DNA of 27,394 nt from JBBSEZ01 sp038239195. GTDB lineage: Bacteria; Planctomycetota; Planctomycetia; Gemmatales; Gemmataceae. Under the pieces are notes generated by a model. That model was not told where the DNA came from and made no database searches. It worked only from the letters and a program-made list of their open reading frames with translations. The DNA lies in NCBI GenBank assembly GCA_038239195.1, contig JBBSEZ010000083.1, positions 1 through 27,394 on the forward strand, given 5' to 3'. Shown in pieces: positions 16,005-23,964 of the stretch; the stretch's first letter is position 1, and each line of letters begins with the position of its first letter. The position numbers and the translations under genes are program-made.

Positions 16005-16865
16005 ATGTGGTTTTCCTACCGACCTTACGTTCCTGTGGCTAAGCGACGAGCCCAGGCCGCCCGCGAGATCGAGAAACGTCGCAAGAAGGGCGAGACTATT
16101 TCGCCGGTCGTCATCGAGGGCCGGGCGATTGCGCACACGTTCTGGGGCAAGGCGTGGTGCGATAACCTGGAGTCCTACAGCGACTACGAAAACCGCCTGC
16201 CGCGCGGCCGCACCTACGTCCGCAACGGCTCGGTGGTGGACCTGCAGATCAAGCCGGGCAAGATCACGGCGACGGTCAGCGGGTCGGAGCTTTACAAGAT
16301 CGCCATTAGCATCGACCCGTTGCCGGAGGGCAAGTGGCGCAGCATCAAGTCGCGCTGCGCGGGCCAGATCGGCTCGCTCGTGGAGCTCCTCCAAGGCAAG
16401 CTGCCGAAGGGCGTGATCGACGTCGTCACGGCCCACGACGGCGGGCTGTTCCCCAAGCCGAGCGAGATCAAACTGGGGTGTTCCTGCCCGGACTGGGCCG
16501 ACATGTGCAAGCACGTCGCCGCCGTCCTGTACGGCGTCGGCGCGCGTCTCGATCACCAGCCCGAATTGCTCTTCCTCCTGCGCAAGGTCGATCATCTGGA
16601 GCTGATCGAGGAGGCCGTGTCGAGCGCCGGCAAGAAGACCGCCACGCGGAAGAAGACGCTCTCGGAGAGCGACGTCGCGGGCGTGTTCGGGATCGAGCTG
16701 GCGGAGCCCCAGGCGGAGGCGACTTCGACGGCGCAGGCGGCGAAGCCGAAGCGGGGCAAGGCCGGGAAATCGACGGCGGGGGAGAAAGCAGTGCAGTCTG
16801 TGCCAAAGGCGAGCGGGAAGGCATCTCGCGCGCCGAGAACCAAGAAGGGCAAGAAGGACGAGTAA
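16005..16865 (+). CDS. SWIM zinc-finger protein
   Basis: 286 residues; GAGGAGCC lies just upstream of the ATG. The SWIM motif CxCx6CxH is intact (C159, C161, C168, H170) within LGCSCPDWADMCKHVAAVLYGVG. SWIM domains bind zinc and probably DNA or protein partners. The N-terminal part (FWGKAWCDNLESYSDYENRLPRGRTYVRNG) is the usual lead-in of YwqB-type proteins. The last 90 residues are Lys/Ala-rich and low in complexity, probably a disordered basic tail that could touch nucleic acid. The gap to the SNF2 gene holds a weak internal promoter-like pair (TTGACC at 15940, TAATCC at 15962), but one operon is the simpler reading. Confidence 0.92.
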   Translation: MWFSYRPYVPVAKRRAQAAREIEKRRKKGETISPVVIEGRAIAHTFWGKAWCDNLESYSDYENRLPRGRTYVRNGSVVDLQIKPGKITATVSGSELYKIAISIDPLPEGKWRSIKSRCAGQIGSLVELLQGKLPKGVIDVVTAHDGGLFPKPSEIKLGCSCPDWADMCKHVAAVLYGVGARLDHQPELLFLLRKVDHLELIEEAVSSAGKKTATRKKTLSESDVAGVFGIELAEPQAEATSTAQAAKPKRGKAGKSTAGEKAVQSVPKASGKASRAPRTKKGKKDE

Positions 16866-16889
16866 GGAGCGCGAGCGACCCACGGCTGG

Positions 16890-17729
16890 TCAAGGCGACT
16901 TCGGCTTGCCTTTGCGCCGGCGCGGCTTCTTGTGGGCCCGCAACCCCAGCTCGTGAAGCCGCTGGTCGGCCCACTCCGCTTCCGCGCCGAGGAGCGGCGG
17001 GTTGGGGCCCTCGGCGTAGTTCAGCGTGCCTTCGTAGGCGCCGTTGCGGTAGCACTGCTCGACCAGCGCCTGGAGGTCCAGCGGTACGTCGGCGTCGTCC
17101 GGCCGCAGCGGCACCTTCACAACCGGCAGGCGCACCCACAGCGGCATCGGGTAGACCTCTGCCTTGTCGCGCCGGGCAGGCCTCCGGACGCAGGCCATGT
17201 GCCCCGTGCGGCCCCGAGGCTTGAGGTGCGCTAACGGGAAGGCCAGCGTGTGCTGCCCGAAGCGGTTCAGGTCGATCTCGACCAGGTTGGCGTCCGAGGA
17301 GCAGACCTCGCGCTGCTTGCGCAGATACTGCTCGCGGTTGGGCCCGGGCGATTTGTTGCTCGGGCTGAGGAACTCGATGACGGTGACGACCTTGTTCCCG
17401 CTCTCGCGGTCGATGATTTCGAGGAAGGTCTCGGTGACTGCCTCAGTCTCGATCTCGACGAGGAGCGACTCCGCCACGGCAACGCCCCCTTCGGGCCGCG
17501 CTTCCAGGCCGCGCTTCGAGGCATACTCGACCACGCGCACGTCGGGATAGAGCGGATGGTCGCCGATTCCCTGGGGCGTTTCCAGAAGGACTTGCTCCTC
17601 GACGCGGGCGCGTAACGACCGGGGCAGGACGCCCTGAAGTGCATCGCGCGAGTAGATGATAAGGCTGGCGTGGACGTCGCGCCAGTGGGCTTCGAGATAG
17701 GGGTCCATCCCGGGGAAGGGGCTCGGCAT
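16890..17729 (-). CDS. DUF4058 family protein
   Basis: 279 residues. It opens with the family signature MPSPFPGMDPYLE and keeps the usual length. The middle block VVTVIEFLSPSNK with nearby acidic residues (VEIETEAVTETFLEIID) looks like a PD-(D/E)XK-type core, though catalysis has not been shown for the family as far as I know. The family is common in Cyanobacteria and Planctomycetes. The C-terminus is a basic tail (HKKPRRRKGKPKSP). GAGG lies 7 nt before the start. It is convergent with the SWIM gene (24 nt between) and divergent from the large helicase fusion. A minus-strand TATAAC at 17785-17780 could be its -10 box, without a clear -35. Confidence 0.9.
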   Translation of the reverse strand: MPSPFPGMDPYLEAHWRDVHASLIIYSRDALQGVLPRSLRARVEEQVLLETPQGIGDHPLYPDVRVVEYASKRGLEARPEGGVAVAESLLVEIETEAVTETFLEIIDRESGNKVVTVIEFLSPSNKSPGPNREQYLRKQREVCSSDANLVEIDLNRFGQHTLAFPLAHLKPRGRTGHMACVRRPARRDKAEVYPMPLWVRLPVVKVPLRPDDADVPLDLQALVEQCYRNGAYEGTLNYAEGPNPPLLGAEAEWADQRLHELGLRAHKKPRRRKGKPKSP

Positions 17730-17925
17730 CGATCGACCTCGGCGGGCGAACGGAGAAACGCGTGTCGGCGACGAGCCCTGTTATACCACGAGGCGGCGAA
17801 CCGACCTAGCCCACCGACCGACCTCGCTCACCAACCGATCTGCTGTCGCGAGCTGTCAAGCGCCTTCAGCTTGTGCCGCCTGGCGGCTCGTCTCAGGACA
17901 TTTCCCTTCCTCTGCTCTACTACCT

Positions 17926-20900
17926 GTGCCAAACTTGTACCGTTGGCAAATGCCCCAAGCGCCTTTGGGCCCCGTCATGGCCGCATCGGTTCCCAGCAAC
18001 CTGCGGGACGTCGCCGCCGTCCTGGAGCGCTTCCTGTGTCCGGGCGGCAAACTGCGACTCTCCCCGTACGTTGAAGCCGTGCAGTGCTCGGTGCTCCTGG
18101 GCGTTCGGCCTGACCCGAAGCATCACGCCCCTTCCCTGCGGGAATTGGTCCGCAAGCCGGAGCATGCGAGCAAGTTCGACGCCCTCGCCCGACGGCTGCT
18201 GGAACAGCCCGACGTCGCCTTTGGCGACGCCTTCTTCGCTCACAGGGGGCCCCTCGACCTCTACTTCGCCCACTACTTCCCGGCCAACCTGGGGAAGCTT
18301 CAACTCGTCCTGCTCGACCTGTTGCGGGCCGGGGCGTTCCCGCAGAAGTTGCACCTCGTCGATTTGGGCGTGGGCCCCGGGACTTCGTTCGTGGCCGTGC
18401 TCGATTTTGTCCTGGCGCTGGGCGCCCTGGCAGACCTGGCGGGGACCGCCCTTCCGCTGCGGGAATTGAGCCTGAGCGGATACGACCGCTCCCCAACCTG
18501 CCTGGCTTATGCCAGGGAAGTGCTCGACGCAATGGGCCACGTCCTCGAAGAATACCGCGATCCCCATCCAGCAGGCCCTTCGGCCGGTCCGGCGCTGACG
18601 TCGGCCTGGGGCCTCGTCGAGAAGGCCCTGGCAGACGTCCCCCTGCGGCAAGGCGACGTCGGCAGGGCGACACCCGTCGAATGGGCGGAGCCAAGCCTTG
18701 TCGTCCTGTCGTACGTGCTGAACGACCTGCACGAACAGGGGAGCGTGGAGACGTTCGAGGCGAAGCTCGCCGGCCTTCCCGAAGGCTCCCAGTTGATCGT
18801 CCTGGAGCCGGGGCAACAGAAAACGGCAACCCAGCTCATGCGCTGGCGGAAGTCGCTGGTGCGGCGCATGCCCCATTTGCGCCCGGTGCTGCCCTGTGGG
18901 CAAGAGTTCGACGTCCACTTGCCGGCGTCCTGCGACCGCTGCTGGTGTGCGCGGCGCGAGGACATTCACGGCTCTCCCCTCCAGCGCGCGTACCTCGACT
19001 GCCTCGACGAGTACCTCTCGGCGCACGAGCCCCCAAGGCGGCGACAGGTGCTCCGCAACTTCGAGCGGCTCTCCTGGTCCTACTGCGTCCTGGCTTCACG
19101 GTCGCCCCAGGAGCGGTGCGAGCCCGGGCCGCAGCACCCGGGCTCGGCCCAGCGCTACATCGGCCAGCGGCGAATTGCCGGGACGGGTGCGCCATCGGTC
19201 GTCGGGGAGGCCGGCACGACAGCCCTGGTCCAGGAGCGCCGGCTGGCCTTCTGCCCGGCCCGTGTCGAGCCGAACGCGGGCCCCTGCCACAGCGCGATCC
19301 TCGTCCAGGGGCCCGGCAAGGTGTTGCCCGCTCTCCGGTTCGGCGAGTTGGTCGTGCTCGAAAACGTGGGCGCTCGCCGGGAAGACGGCGAAATCCTCTT
19401 CGCTCTCAACCGCACCAGTTGCATTCGGCCGGTCCTTCCAGAAGCACCTTTCGCGCGTTACAACGCTTGCCCGGCAAGCTTGAACGCCCTTGCCCAGCGG
19501 CTCTTCGCGTTCTCCGCCCTGCACGACTTCCAGCACAAAATCATCCGCCGTCTGCTCGAAGGACGCAACACGCTCGGCATCGCGGCCACGGCCTCCGGCA
19601 AGACCGAGTGCTTCCTATTGCCCGCCCTGCTCCTGCCGGGGCTCACGGTTGTCGTCTCGCCCCTCAAGAGCTTGATGCAGGACCAGTGGGAGCGCTGCGA
19701 TGAGCGTTATGGCCTGGGAGCGTTGACGACCTACCTCAACGGCGACGTGGATTACGGCGAGCGCCTGGCGCGACTGCGCGGGATGCGGGAAGGCCGCTAC
19801 AAGCTCGCTTATTTCACCCCCGAACAACTCGCACGGCACCACGTCCGGGCGGCATTGCAGCGAACCGCGGTCAGCGTGCTGGCCATCGACGAGGCCCACT
19901 GCGTCAGCCAGTGGGGCCACGACTTCCGCCCCGATTACCTCCACGTGGTCCGGCGCCTGCGCGGGTGCTGGGAGCGGCCGCCGGTCCTCGTGGCCCTGAC
20001 GGCGACCGCCGGCGAGCGCGTCCGCCGCGACCTTTGCCACCCGTCCCTGTTCAACCTCGACAACAGGCCCATCGAAGAGGGAGGCGACGTCGTCTTTCAC
20101 GGCTCCAACCGTCTGGAGCTCGACCTGGTCGTTCGCGTGGAACCGGACGCCGCGGCACGCAGCCGGCGCATCGTCGAAGACCTTTCGCCCTTCACTCGAT
20201 CCCCAACGGCCGGCAGCGCCATCGTCTTCCTGCCGTACACCGGGGCCACGGGCCTGGGGGAGGAACAGGGCGAATGCTCTGCCGCGGTCGAGCCGGTTGC
20301 CGCCTGGTTGGAGCGGGAACTGGGTCAGCGCGTGAGTACGTATCACGGCCAGATGGGCGCGGAGGCCAAGACCGAGGTGGGCACGTTCGTTCGCACCCGT
20401 TATCGGCGACAAGACAGCGAGTGGGGAGTTTATCTTTTCCAGGGACCAGAGGGGGCGTTCTGTGGGGTGGGCCACCTCCGCGAACCGGCGCCGGGCGTTC
20501 GTTACGCGATGGTCGGCCGCTGGGAGCAATTCGAGAAGTACGGGCGGCAGTTCCTGTTCGAGACGTGTGTCGCGGGAGACGGGCCGGCGTGCGCCGACCG
20601 GCCTCTCGGCGACGTGACGGGCCGGGACCGCCGAGCCGAGCAGCGGGCGTTCATGCGTTCCCAGACCAGGATCATGGTTGCCACCAAGAGCTTCGGCATG
20701 GGCATCGACAAGGCCGACGTCCGCCTCGTCGTGCACCACAGCCCACCGGGCGACCTGCTGTCCTACGCTCAGGAAGTGGGCCGGGCGGCCCGCGACGGCA
20801 ACCGCGGCCGGGTCATCCTCTACTACACCGAGGGGAAGTATCGGAGTCGTACGGGTTACGCCCTCACGGATCGGCACGTACAGGAGCGGTTCATCGAGGG

Positions 20901-23352
20901 GCGTTACGTCCGGGAGAGCGACCTGCGCGTCGCTGTCGCCTTCTTGCGCGGGTGTACGCGGCGGCTGGAGATCCACGAGCCGGAAGCCGGCCCGAAAACC
21001 TACGCCATCTTCTCCTTCCGCGAAGTGGAAGCCTATTTCGACCATCTCGCCAAGGACGGGGCCCCTGCCGGTCTGCCTCACCCCTACGAGTGGCCCGCCG
21101 GCAAGGAGCGGCAGAAAGTCGTTCAGCTCACCCTCGAAGTTCTCTTCAAGGCCTTGCTGACCGGGCGGGCCGCCGGCAGCGGCCTCCTGGAAAGCTGCCA
21201 CTCGGTATTCACCTGTCTTCGCGGCCCCGTCGGGGTGGACTGGCACGGGCTGGAGGACAGCAACGCCGATCTGTTGCGCGACGCCCTGCACAGGGAAGGG
21301 ATCGGCCGGGAGGAACTCGAGGCCCTGTGCAGGGAGGCCCTGACCGGGGACCTGTTGCCGTTGGCGCGAAGGCTGCGCTACACGGTCGAGGATACGGTCG
21401 AGCTCCTCCTGGAGGCCAGCCACCTGGGCGTGCTGCACAATCTCCGCCTGGGGACGCGGGCCGCCTCCGCCAACGAGAGAAGCTGGGAAGTGTGTCTGTC
21501 GCCGGTCTTGCTGAGCGGGGAGGGATTGAACGAGATCATCGCGTCCGTCGTGCGCGAGCATCAGCGCCGCCGGGACGAGGACTACAGAGACTGGGCCTTG
21601 ATGTTGGCGGAGTACGTCGGCCTCGAGGCCGACGGCCCGCCTGCGCGGCGGTGTTTGCGTCGGGTGATGTTGGCCTTCCTCGACACGGGCGAAGACGTCG
21701 TCGATGCGGGCTGCGGCGCCTGTAGCAACTGCTGTCCCGACGGCAACTTCCTGCCGCTGGTCGAGCGAGCCGGCCGCATCGTCGCCATCCCGCCCGAGCT
21801 CTGGTCTCCCCTGAAAGCGATCCGAAAAGCGATCGACGTCCTGCCGGACGTCGAGGTCGTCCGCGGCATCTGCGCGGTTTTGGGGCGCGAGAGCGGCGCC
21901 CACTGGCGCCGCGCGGTCTACTTCAACGCCGAGCGGATGTTGCGCGAAGACGAGGGCGCGGGGGCGACGGCCTTGATGATTTGCCTCATTGCCCACGGCT
22001 GGGTGCAGCGAGAGGGTGAGCTCGGCCGTCTCTTCCAGGCGCTTTGGCAAAAGAGGGCCACCCTGGGCAGCGGGCTGGGGCGACTGGCCCAAACGGCGGC
22101 GGCGGCCCGGCCCGGGTCGGCCCTTCTCGCGTACTGGCGGGCGCGGGCCGCCCACGCCGAAGACGCCGCCGCCGGCCTGGTGTGCTGGCGGGAGCTCCTC
22201 GAACGGGCGGCATTGCCGCGCGAGTACGCCCACGAGGCGGCGGCGGCCCTCACCGCGGGCGGCGAGGCGGAGTACGCCCTGCTGGCGGCGCGGACGAGCC
22301 GAGACGCAGCGGAGGCCCGCTCCGCGTACGCCACGCTACGGCAGATAGGCCTCCATTCGGCCGAGGCCCTCGTGGAGGAGGCGGTGGCGACGCTCGACGC
22401 CGCGGGCAGCGAGGAGGCGCGGGCGGAAACTTTTGTCGGCCTGCTCCTCGCCGCGCTGGGCCGCGGCGCTTCCGGTCACGACCTGGCGGACGTTCTGGAT
22501 GCCGGCTGGTTGCGGATCGAGGCGGCCCTTTCCGACGCGGGCCTGGGATTGCTGCTGGAGGAGCTCGGAAGGGCGCTGGGGGCGGACCGCCGCTGGCCGC
22601 CGCGCTTCGTCCGCTTTCTCGCGGACGGGAGGGCGGGCCCGCTGCCCGGCGCGATCCTGGCCTGGTGCGCCCGTTTTCTGGAGCAGGGTGGCCGACTGGC
22701 AGACCACGACACGAGCCAAATCGTGGCCGGGCTGTGCCGCGCCGAACAGGCCCCGCCGATCCCGCGCGCGGTCTTCGAACACCTCTGGGAGTGGGCCGTC
22801 GAACGGCAGAGGGCGGACGTGACGCGGTCCCTGCTGTCGCTGAATCTTCCGGAAGAGGCCACGGCGTTTCGGCAATCGTTGCTCGAAGGGCTGATGGCCC
22901 GGCTCCTGAGCGGGCGCCGGGCCCGGTTGCAGAAAGTGGCCGAAGCGTTGGAGGCCCTCGAGGCGCTCCCCCGAGGCCCCCGTCCAGACGAGGGCCTTCT
23001 GCGGGCCCTGGCCGGCCGCGCCGACCGCTGCCCGATTCATGCGGCCGCTTACGTCGCCTGGTTGGAGGACCGTTGCGCGCGCTCGAAGGAGGCGATGGAT
23101 TGGCGCGCCGCCCTCTTCCGTTTGTACGTCCGCATCGGGCTCGTGAGGAAGGCGGCCGAACTGGCGAAGGCCTTCCCGGACGTCAAGGCCGTCCTCGGCG
23201 TCGATCCGTCCCACTATCTTGCCCGGCACCGGCGCGCCGAAGTCTCCTGGAGCCGCTCGGCGTGGGAGGACGTCTACGCGAGCGACTTCCGAAGGTTCCT
23301 CCAGGCGTTGGAGACGGCAAGTGACCGTGGTGTCCGAACGAGCTCCGGGTGA
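17926..23352 (+). CDS. Rsm22-like methyltransferase / RecQ-type helicase giant fusion
   Basis: About 1,800 residues in one open frame; numbering is from the GTG at 17926. ATGs at 17950 and 17977 are possible starts, and none has a clear ribosome site. Domains in order: (1) residues ~20-380, a SAM-methyltransferase fold like ribosomal Rsm22/METTL17: DLGVGPGTS (146-154), YD187, a SLVVLSYVLNDL strand (~257-268), and a Cys cluster C324, C336, C339, C341. (2) ~385-510, a beta-rich linker, perhaps an OB fold. (3) ~515-990, RecQ helicase: ASGKT with K559, DEAH 655-658, the RecQ-type loop SQWGHDFRPDY, FGMGIDKADVR (from 923) and QEVGRAARDG (from 949). (4) An OB-like insertion at ~832-884. (5) RQC-like zinc cysteines C1263, C1266, C1269, C1270. 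(6) A helical Ala/Leu/Arg-rich tail to the end. The HD gene follows by 101 nt. Role unknown: RNA or DNA unwinding coupled to methyl transfer, ribosome-related work, or defence. Confidence 0.85.
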   Translation: MPNLYRWQMPQAPLGPVMAASVPSNLRDVAAVLERFLCPGGKLRLSPYVEAVQCSVLLGVRPDPKHHAPSLRELVRKPEHASKFDALARRLLEQPDVAFGDAFFAHRGPLDLYFAHYFPANLGKLQLVLLDLLRAGAFPQKLHLVDLGVGPGTSFVAVLDFVLALGALADLAGTALPLRELSLSGYDRSPTCLAYAREVLDAMGHVLEEYRDPHPAGPSAGPALTSAWGLVEKALADVPLRQGDVGRATPVEWAEPSLVVLSYVLNDLHEQGSVETFEAKLAGLPEGSQLIVLEPGQQKTATQLMRWRKSLVRRMPHLRPVLPCGQEFDVHLPASCDRCWCARREDIHGSPLQRAYLDCLDEYLSAHEPPRRRQVLRNFERLSWSYCVLASRSPQERCEPGPQHPGSAQRYIGQRRIAGTGAPSVVGEAGTTALVQERRLAFCPARVEPNAGPCHSAILVQGPGKVLPALRFGELVVLENVGARREDGEILFALNRTSCIRPVLPEAPFARYNACPASLNALAQRLFAFSALHDFQHKIIRRLLEGRNTLGIAATASGKTECFLLPALLLPGLTVVVSPLKSLMQDQWERCDERYGLGALTTYLNGDVDYGERLARLRGMREGRYKLAYFTPEQLARHHVRAALQRTAVSVLAIDEAHCVSQWGHDFRPDYLHVVRRLRGCWERPPVLVALTATAGERVRRDLCHPSLFNLDNRPIEEGGDVVFHGSNRLELDLVVRVEPDAAARSRRIVEDLSPFTRSPTAGSAIVFLPYTGATGLGEEQGECSAAVEPVAAWLERELGQRVSTYHGQMGAEAKTEVGTFVRTRYRRQDSEWGVYLFQGPEGAFCGVGHLREPAPGVRYAMVGRWEQFEKYGRQFLFETCVAGDGPACADRPLGDVTGRDRRAEQRAFMRSQTRIMVATKSFGMGIDKADVRLVVHHSPPGDLLSYAQEVGRAARDGNRGRVILYYTEGKYRSRTGYALTDRHVQERFIEGRYVRESDLRVAVAFLRGCTRRLEIHEPEAGPKTYAIFSFREVEAYFDHLAKDGAPAGLPHPYEWPAGKERQKVVQLTLEVLFKALLTGRAAGSGLLESCHSVFTCLRGPVGVDWHGLEDSNADLLRDALHREGIGREELEALCREALTGDLLPLARRLRYTVEDTVELLLEASHLGVLHNLRLGTRAASANERSWEVCLSPVLLSGEGLNEIIASVVREHQRRRDEDYRDWALMLAEYVGLEADGPPARRCLRRVMLAFLDTGEDVVDAGCGACSNCCPDGNFLPLVERAGRIVAIPPELWSPLKAIRKAIDVLPDVEVVRGICAVLGRESGAHWRRAVYFNAERMLREDEGAGATALMICLIAHGWVQREGELGRLFQALWQKRATLGSGLGRLAQTAAAARPGSALLAYWRARAAHAEDAAAGLVCWRELLERAALPREYAHEAAAALTAGGEAEYALLAARTSRDAAEARSAYATLRQIGLHSAEALVEEAVATLDAAGSEEARAETFVGLLLAALGRGASGHDLADVLDAGWLRIEAALSDAGLGLLLEELGRALGADRRWPPRFVRFLADGRAGPLPGAILAWCARFLEQGGRLADHDTSQIVAGLCRAEQAPPIPRAVFEHLWEWAVERQRADVTRSLLSLNLPEEATAFRQSLLEGLMARLLSGRRARLQKVAEALEALEALPRGPRPDEGLLRALAGRADRCPIHAAAYVAWLEDRCARSKEAMDWRAALFRLYVRIGLVRKAAELAKAFPDVKAVLGVDPSHYLARHRRAEVSWSRSAWEDVYASDFRRFLQALETASDRGVRTSSG
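20419..20577 (+). other. RecD2-like OB segment inserted in helicase lobe 2
   Basis: This codes for residues ~832-884 of the fusion. The pattern GVYLFQGPEGAFCGVGHL, PAPGVRYAMVGRW and EKYGRQFLFET matches by eye the N-terminal OB domain of RecD2/YrrC helicases (enter, gain precision, G-x-W, YG-x-QF). It splits the RecQ lobe between TYHGQMGAEAK (from 805) and QRAFMRSQTRIMVATKSFGMGID (from 906), which are adjacent in ordinary RecQ. The frame stays open across both joins. Confidence 0.6.
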
Positions 23353-23453
23353 CTTCGCCGAAGCGGACATGCGCCTTGCTACCCGTGCGCGGCGCTGGTA
23401 GCCTGCCGATGTGGTTGCAGGCAGTGCGCCGCCGCCGAACCTCCGAGGAAACG

Positions 23454-23948
23454 ATGACCACCCCGAGCGCTAGCCAGACGGACTTCCAGCTCGTCGTCCA
23501 GGAAGCCAAGCAGCGGTTTGCCCTGAACTTGCGGGGCATCCACGGGGTTTCGCACTGGCAGAGGGTGCGCGAAAACGGGCTCCGCCTGGCCAAGCACACG
23601 GGGGCCGACAAGGTGATCGTCGAGCTGTTCGCCTTCCTCCACGACTGCTGCCGCGAGGACGATCGCAGCGACCCCGGGCATGGAGAACGGGCTGCGGAGT
23701 TCGCCGAGTCCCTCCGGGGGACGCTGCTCCACCTCGGCGACGAGGACTTCGCCCTCCTGCACGAGGCCATCCGCGACCACGAACTGGGGCGCACGCGCGG
23801 CCCCATCACCGTCGTCACCTGCTGGGACGCCGACCGGCTGGACCTCGGCCGGGTGCGCGTGCGGCCCAATCCGGTCTACCTCTGCACCGAGTTCGCGAAG
23901 CGGAAGTCCACCATCGAGTGGGCCTACAAGCGGAGCCTGAGCGGGTGA
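23454..23948 (+). CDS. HD-domain phosphohydrolase-like protein
   Basis: 164 residues from the ATG at 23454, which has GAGGA a few bases upstream (23445-23449); an upstream in-frame ATG at 23349 would overlap the helicase stop and adds no recognisable sequence. Metal-binding residues of the HD fold are visible: H34 (GVSHW), H63-D64 (FLHDCCRED) and D125 (CWDADRLDLGR). Such proteins hydrolyse phosphate esters, often of nucleotides; the substrate here is unknown. It ends with a basic segment (KRKSTIEWAYKRSLSG). It follows the giant fusion on the same strand by 101 nt, so it may be co-transcribed and functionally linked. It is convergent with the next gene. Confidence 0.85.
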   Translation: MTTPSASQTDFQLVVQEAKQRFALNLRGIHGVSHWQRVRENGLRLAKHTGADKVIVELFAFLHDCCREDDRSDPGHGERAAEFAESLRGTLLHLGDEDFALLHEAIRDHELGRTRGPITVVTCWDADRLDLGRVRVRPNPVYLCTEFAKRKSTIEWAYKRSLSG

Positions 23949-23964
23949 GGGCCCCAGCGCTGCG

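Noticed and set aside
13241..17729. SNF2, SWIM and DUF4058 genes as a DISARM-like defence locus
   Set aside because: No methylase, DrmB-type or phospholipase D gene is present; the pair better matches YwqA/YwqB, and DUF4058 is on the other strand.
19615..22233. 872-codon minus-strand frame within the helicase fusion
   Set aside because: Antisense to a frame with clear helicase motifs; translation shows no domain.
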